Below, piece by piece: positions 58,801-64,000 of a DNA stretch of 64,000 nt. The DNA is from Heligmosomoides polygyrus polygyrus. Its lineage: Eukaryota; Nematoda; Chromadorea; Rhabditida; Heligmosomidae. The stretch is taken from positions 16,554,001-16,618,000 of the forward strand of contig OX377202.1 in assembly GCA_947396885.1 (NCBI GenBank), in the 5' to 3' direction. The stretch's first letter is position 1, and each line of letters starts with the position of its first letter. The position numbers and the translations under genes were made by a program. The notes beneath the pieces were generated by a model. The model had not been told where the DNA came from and did no database searches. It worked only from the letters and a program-made list of their open reading frames with translations.

Positions 58801-61768
58801 AGCTTAGGGTGCATGGAGGGTTTGTGAAGTGAGTAATTTAATAGGAAACGAGCAGTGGACCGTCAACAGTGCAGGTCGTGAGAAGTAACTGCTCCGGATG
58901 CCATCTTAGTAGGTCCTTCGCTCTCATTCAAGCGCGCTCTTAGGAGATGCTGTAGGAAAGTGGTGAATGGAAAGCTTATAAGTGACAGCAAAATTGAATA
59001 AACAACCAAAAAAACTAAGAAAACAAAGGGAAGAAGTTTGAGTATTAGGCCAAAGAGCGAACAACAATACTGAGTGTGGAACATTAACCTAGAGCAGAAT
59101 ACTAGACTAAACAACAAGTAAACAACGACGTGATGCATGCCAAAAGGATGGGAAAATCAAAAACGTTGCGGAGATAGAACTAATAATGAATTTGTCCCGC
59201 AGCAACTGACTTCTTTGGACTCAAACTGAACGTCACGAAAACTGTGCAGTTTATTTGCAGTTCTACTGTGGTTAGCAACACTTTCGCCAACCTAGTACAT
59301 CAAGTCGTACGTTGACGACCAGCAATTACATGTACGTGCCATGGGTATTCGAGACGAATTCCTGTGTAACGGAGACTTGACCAAAATAGGATTCGTAGAC
59401 TGGAATGTTTCTCTGTGGTAAAGAAGAAAAGGAACGGCTAATGTTGGAGGTTTTAAGAACCCTCGCTACGATTTTGACCATGTATTGAGTGGAGAGGGCG
59501 CTTGTAGAGCAGTCGGAGAGGTGCCAACTCTCGTGTGCAACCTTGTTCTTGGTTCTGGTTTTTCCTCCAGGTCAGGCCTGCCATCCCTCCTATTTGGTGA
59601 CTCGGTACCAGACTTGTCTAGGAGGATAGAGCGCTGACTTCTTCTTCGGCTGGCCACCACAAGTAATTGTGGCCAAATACGCATTCAATTCGACTCCTCG
59701 GCATCCCGTAGAAGTAGAATGCGTGGCGGTCCCAAAAAGGATTGAGTAACGCCGTACTCTGATGTTATCTGATATCGAAATGTTTCACAATCAGGCGTTG
59801 AACAGGTTTAGATAGCGTGAACCCATCAGAAATTTTTTGAGCTCGTTCAGATTTTTCACTTAACGCTGTAGTCCGCCTCGTTCTAGGCAAATTGCCCTCC
59901 GACATCGCTTGCAAACGGAAAGGTCACGTACGACGAGGAGCCGGTGAACGGTAAATATCCTCAGGAAACCATTGTTGACGGATTCTGCAACGAAGGATAC
60001 GTAATGGAAGGATCGACAGGCGCATACTGTAACAAGGGGAAATGGGTCGACGGACTTGGTAAGTGTTAGATTTTAAAGTGTTAAATTTTCTAATTAACTG
60101 GAATATCGACTTCTCAAAACTCACGTCTTTGCAGGTATGTGAATAACTGGGGTGCGACTTACGTCCACCATGCATTTGGTTTTTTTTTTGAATTTTTATT
60201 TTTGCTCAAAGTTGCCTACAAGCAGCCACCGATATTTGTCTATCGCTAGCATCCTCCTGGGCTTCATTTGTAGAGACTGACATTTTTGGCGTTATCATAC
60301 AAAAAGAAAACCATAGGTTAATCGAGACTTTGTGCCACTGAAGCACTGATATATTCTACTCAGAACTGGGAACACCGGCAGTAGGAAGAGCACCATCTGG
60401 GAGTAATTCTTCATGACGAATTCTAGAGGACGACCATCAAACCGATAGGAGAGCTTTCTTTTTGTTTATTCGACTTCGGGATCTTCGTCTTCCATCTGCA
60501 GTTAAAAGAAACACGCCAAATTCCAAGCTACAGCAAACTACAGTAATTATGCTCCAGAACCATTCGAAATCGCTTTTGAAGAACACTGAATCCCTTCGCC
60601 GTGTAGTCCTTCGCTGAAGTCGGTGGCAATCGTTGATTTGGGTGATATCCATGCCATTTCACAGCCTGTCATTTCGCCTGCAAAGATGATGGTGCACTAT
60701 GGTATGGCTTAGCTAACCCTCTATCCATAACGGAGGTGCCCTTGGGAGACCAGCTCTAATGTTAAGCCCTCGGCTCTGTTTTCAAACCGCGGTCGCCCGA
60801 ATTTAAGCTTGAGTGGAATGTGTGGTTCCGAAATAAGAAGACCCAAACCTAGGTTAACTCAATAGCGGTTGTACAAAGATTTATTAAAAATGGCAGAATA
60901 GTGAACCAATGCAGTGAAACGTATAGAAGGAAAGAGATACACAATGAGCAGGAGTGTGGGTTCCCGGCACTGGCTTCTTCCGGGAAAACAGTCGCTCGAT
61001 CTGAGTTCGAGTGCGTCAGCTAGCCAAGATAGCACAGGTTTATTCGGCTGACGTTTCGGCCGTATCGCCTTCGTCGGAGCCTGGAAAGCCAGAAACGTGT
61101 AAAATTATCCCACCAAGCATCATTTCAAATTGAGAAAACAAATTCAAGGACCGTGTGGACCAGAAAAGGAACCATGCAACCGAGGCTAGAAGGCTCACCT
61201 AGAAGTGCAGAGAAGGACCCGTTGGAGTCGCCCACAGACCAAATGACTGGTAGGTGACCCAGAAGCCGTGCCGCGGCCCCTGACCTAAGGACTCCGGAGG
61301 TCAGAATCCACAGAGGTCACGGAATGGGGCGAGTTCGTTGGCTATGGCCAGACATCATCCTTTCTGTTCAATTTGGGATTTTTTCTGTGTATCCAAAATG
61401 CCTCCAATGTTGAACTCAGTACACATATTCACTATGCCGAGATTTATGGAAAGTCGAACATGGAGTATTAGTCGCTCGATCTATCGTCGTCGGGTCCCGG
61501 CAAAACTCGCGCGCCAGCACGATCAGTATCTTCCATATCTACCATAATCTGTGATCGGTACGCCAAATAGCATTCTACTGTGGATCCACTTCAAACTGGT
61601 TCTCTTATAGAACGCTCCTTCACCATATCTTTTTCAAGTTGCTTTAACTCTCTAAGTTAACATTTTAACAAAATTTCTAATAGTTCACGATATGAGAGAT
61701 CAGAGTGAGTATTTTGTTTACTTTTTGCTACAAAATTCATGGTTTCAGGAACGTGTCGGCGCATCTAA
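55814..61768 (+). CDS. Secreted single-domain CCP/sushi protein (cluster gene 3)
   Basis: Exons: 55814-55861, 59887-60058, 61749-61768; phases 0 and 1, 79 residues. The signal peptide is MMLKLLTIAVLIGLIA. The mature domain is ANCPPTSLANGKVTYDEE, then NGKYPQETIVDGFCNEGY, then GAYCNKGKWVDGLG, closed by a Cys in the last exon (GTCRRI-stop). It is the closest relative of gene 2; even the bases after the stop (TAACACTGCC) are shared, so the pair is a recent tandem duplicate. Both introns are expanded to 4.0 and 1.7 kb by repeats. Function unknown; secretion is inferred from the leader. Confidence 0.85.
56938..57232 (-). repeat. tRNA-derived SINE in sushi gene 3 intron 1
   Basis: It begins on the plus strand as GGATAAAGGATGGCGTTACT (tail side) and ends CTCCGACTGCGCTACACGCC (head side, A box complement). 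GGTTGGCCTGGGCGGGAAAT is shared with 14322-14612. Confidence 0.8.
57240..59480. other. Intron stretch with a 20-G run, otherwise unrecognised
   Basis: The G run is at 57594-57613. The flanking GC-rich segments (57500-57790 and 58430-58570) have short open readings but no motif that I know. No gene supported. Confidence 0.4.
59489..59765 (+). repeat. tRNA-derived SINE in sushi gene 3 intron 1
   Basis: The diverged A box TAGAGCAGTCGG is followed by GGTCAGGCCTGCCATCCCTC, CTGGCCACCACAAGTAATTG and CCGTAGAAGTAGAATGCGTG. It is only about 120 bases upstream of the exon 2 acceptor. Confidence 0.75.
61044..61082 (-). ncRNA. Hammerhead-like motif in sushi gene 3 intron 2
   Basis: Minus strand: GGCT, then CCGACGA (one change from CUGANGA), a GGC/GCC stem, GAAAC, GTC, AGCC. 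GGCT and AGCC can pair as stem I and GTC is a standard cleavage triplet. Probably a Penelope-like pseudo-LTR scrap. Confidence 0.45.
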
Positions 61769-62016
61769 CACTGCCAGCAAATACGGCTTTTCCTTGATAC
61801 GATGTTACAGGATCAGTGACTACATTGCAAGGGTTTATACGCTGATAGCTTATGGTTACATGATAAAGCTTTATAAATATCCACTTTTGAATCCTACTGA
61901 GTGAACACCTATAAAAAATGTCTAAATGACTTTGAAATTAATGCCCGTCGTCGCTGCTTTAAAGTGAATTCGGTACCGATTCCTGAAGCTTTGTGGATTC
62001 GGAAGCGTACTTCAAC

Positions 62017-62022
62017 AATAAA
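62017..62022 (+). terminator. Candidate polyadenylation signal of sushi gene 3
   Basis: AATAAA about 250 bases past the stop codon; the first one after the gene. Confidence 0.4.
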
Positions 62023-62259
62023 CAGCCAAATAGAATGCATTTCAATCAATAGCGACTCCTTAACGTTCAGCTCGATGTGTGAGCTCTGAAACTGCGTATT
62101 CTATACACATAACTGCAGTATAAACCTGCATAGTGGGTCTCAATTGCTTAATGATGGTCGTATAGCTAGCTATAGCTATGCTCCTCAGAGACCTGGGCCA
62201 TACGAAAGCAGGATGAACACGCGAGCTACGTCGCGCAGCGTGGAATCGAGGGGACGATG

Positions 62260-62640
62260 CTCGGAGTGTCACGACTCACGCAAGTGAGAGAGGACGTCCG
62301 GAGTTTCAGCTTCGTCGACGCTCGAAGATCAGAGACGCTGCCGCATGGGCCAAGTCGTCAAAAATTAGGTACGTCGAGCATGTAATGCGCTTCGCAGACA
62401 CTCGCTGGACGAGAACTGCCATCGACTGGATTCCGCGGAAAGTCAAGAGAGCACCAGAGCGCCCACCAACGAGTTGGTCAGACTCCTTCGTGAAAGCTCT
62501 GAACGAACGATATGACGCTCTTTGTGTCCCTCGAGCGAGGAGGTCGCACTCTGGCACGCAACAGAGACGAATGGAGACGCTGTTGGCCCGCGTGCAAGCA
62601 ACTCGATGACCAACGGGACGACAGGTGATACGAAGTTGAT
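62260..62640 (+). pseudogene. RTE-like LINE 3' coding end
   Basis: The reading IRYVEHVMRFADTRWTRTAI, then DWIPRKVKRAPERPPTSWSD and ALNERYDAL is the C-terminal tail typical of RTE-like endonuclease-reverse transcriptases. A frameshift follows LCVPRARR. The nearby inverted partial copy is at 63780-64000. Confidence 0.75.
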
Positions 62641-62888
62641 ACAGGTAAGGTCGTATAGCTGAACTCTCAATCAGCGCTGATGGAACAAGGATGAGTTTGG
62701 TAAACATTAAAGAAGTACTCCTGTCGTGCCACGAAGAAGTCCGCTGCACCGGTGATAGAACTCATGCGGCACTCAACCCGAGGCCACGTGTGAGGCACAA
62801 CCAGAGTCGAGGTCTAACCCTGCGCGCTAGCTCTTAAGTTGCCTGCCACGACTAAGGTTAGGCCCTTGCTGGCCCGACTAAAGCGACT

Positions 62889-63008
62889 AAAGGCCGCCAC
62901 AGACTTCTGCGGCGCCGCTGGCGGCGCCGCTGGAGGCGAGCTCTGCGTCCCTGCCCTACGGTTAAGCATAGGGCAGCCGGCGGCGCCGCAGAAGTCTGTG
63001 GCGGCTTT
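62889..63008. repeat. GC-rich palindromic MITE, 120 bp
   Basis: AAAGGCCGCCACAGACTTCT at the left mirrors AGAAGTCTGTGGCGGCTTT at the right; nearly the whole element is one palindrome containing GGCGCCGC repeats. Short relative of 42391-42712. Confidence 0.85.
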
Positions 63009-63232
63009 AAATCACACCTCACGCCAATGCGGATGTTGCGTTCGATCAATGCGGATGTTATTTAGGATCCTTAGGAACGGCTCCGCCATCTCACCTATGA
63101 ATCAGCCCCAACCCGCAGATCCTTCCAGGCTCCTATCCTGGAGTCAGTCTGTGCTCACGAAGGCGGTGGCTAGGTCGATCTCTGCGGTTACCTCTGATCT
63201 GATGCTCCTGCGCATCCTGTCCTGGTCGTCTT

Positions 63233-63397
63233 GGGGCCGGATTCATCAACGACTAACCCACGGGTATAGGGGGTAGGGATACCCACGATGAAGCCTGCGT
63301 CTCTGACTCTTGCCTTATCTCTACCTAACTCTAATCTTATCTCTACCTCTTATACCCCGCATACCCAGGGGTTTAATTGTTGATGAATCCGACCCCT
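63233..63397. repeat. Palindromic MITE, 163-bp type, copy 2
   Basis: GGGGCCGGATTCATCAACGA mirrors TTGTTGATGAATCCGACCCC; the interior is as in 49537-49699 (CTGCGTCTCTGACTCTTGCC). Confidence 0.85.
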
Positions 63398-63779
63398 GAT
63401 CTCTTGCGCGGCTATTCGAGTCGATGTCCCGATGGTGATGGAACTACGCTGACGACGGAGTGCCGGCCGCTGGCTGCAGCGGAGAGCAGAGCGAACCGAC
63501 CGCTCACTGCGACGAGCCACGACGAAACTGAAGATGCCGGTTTCGCGTGGGAAGGCATTTATACTGCGTCGCAGCGCGTGCGCGCGACCGTATGCCCTCC
63601 TTCTCAGAACCTGGGCGCCTCCAAGCGTGCGTATCCTTGAAGAGTGATGATGGAGCATGGCGAACGTCATGGCAACTCCTTAACACTTATGGGAACCCAT
63701 TACACTGGCGTATTGGAACCATCTGCCTTTGGCGAGATGAGCGCTTGATCTAAACATTGCTGTCAGGCCTTTGAAAAAG

Positions 63780-64000
63780 ACGATTTTCAACGAAACTTTC
63801 ACCTGTATCACCTGTCGTCCCGTTGATCATCGAATTGCTCGAGCGGGTGCCAGCAGCGTCTCCATTCGTCCCTGTCGCGTGCCAGAGTGGTCCAATGGAT
63901 CCTCCTCGCTCGAGGGACACGAAGAGCGTCATATCGGTCGTTCAGGGCTTTAACGAAGAAGTCCGACCAACGCGTTGGTGGGCGTCCTGGTGTTCTTTTG
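63780..64000 (-). pseudogene. RTE-like LINE 3' end, truncated by the window edge
   Basis: The minus strand contains CCAACGCGTTGGTCGGACTT-like sequence, then AAAGCCCTGAACGACCGATA and GTGTCCCTCGAGCGAGGAGG. This is the same tail as 62260-62640 in opposite orientation. The element would continue beyond the window. Confidence 0.65.

Overview
The window is nuclear DNA from a nematode, most likely a clade V strongylid-type parasite. The evidence is short phase-respecting introns with GT..AG ends, trans-splice-like TTTCAG acceptors a few bases upstream of start codons, many mariner, RTE-like and Penelope-like remnants, and a cluster of small secreted sushi-domain genes. No bacterial gene organisation is present. 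The species assignment is inference.

Layout. (1) 1-2500 is mobile DNA: a LINE reverse-transcriptase scrap split by a 1.3-kb inverted-repeat element carrying a 113-bp minisatellite, then a second inverted-repeat element. (2) 3160-12372, minus strand, is a complete 13-exon RCC1 gene (Ran guanine nucleotide exchange factor; ran-3 in C. elegans). Its introns hold a mariner, an RTE-like fragment, a tRNA-like foldback element and SINE copies. (3) 16078-21665, minus strand, holds five in-phase exons for an acidic, Pro/Lys-tailed chain with no stop of its own; they join in phase to RCC1 exon 2 and probably form an alternative long N-terminus of RCC1. (4) 21.7-25.6 kb is a divergent intergenic region filled with inverted-repeat elements. 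(5) 25614-36285, plus strand, is a complete 12-exon PYROXD1 gene. Its intron 9 is almost wholly occupied by two inverted copies of a mannose-6-phosphate isomerase exon, so the excised intron could fold into a stem of about 190 bp. (6) 36.4-43 kb is mobile DNA: SINEs, an RTE-like LINE with target-site duplications, an intronless RRM pseudogene and MITEs. (7) 43550-61768, plus strand, is a tandem cluster of three small secreted CCP/sushi genes, one with two domains and two with a single domain. Each has a TATATAA box, a separate signal-peptide exon and a trans-splice-like acceptor. (8) 61.8-64 kb is RTE-like 3' ends and MITEs.

Working together: RCC1 and PYROXD1 are housekeeping genes, one for the nuclear Ran-GTP gradient and one for flavin/NAD redox chemistry. 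The sushi cluster encodes secreted proteins and looks like a recent local duplication. The most unusual observation is the hairpin intron aimed at mannose-6-phosphate isomerase. All exon models were made by eye from splice signals, reading phase and remembered family motifs; no alignment or RNA evidence was available.
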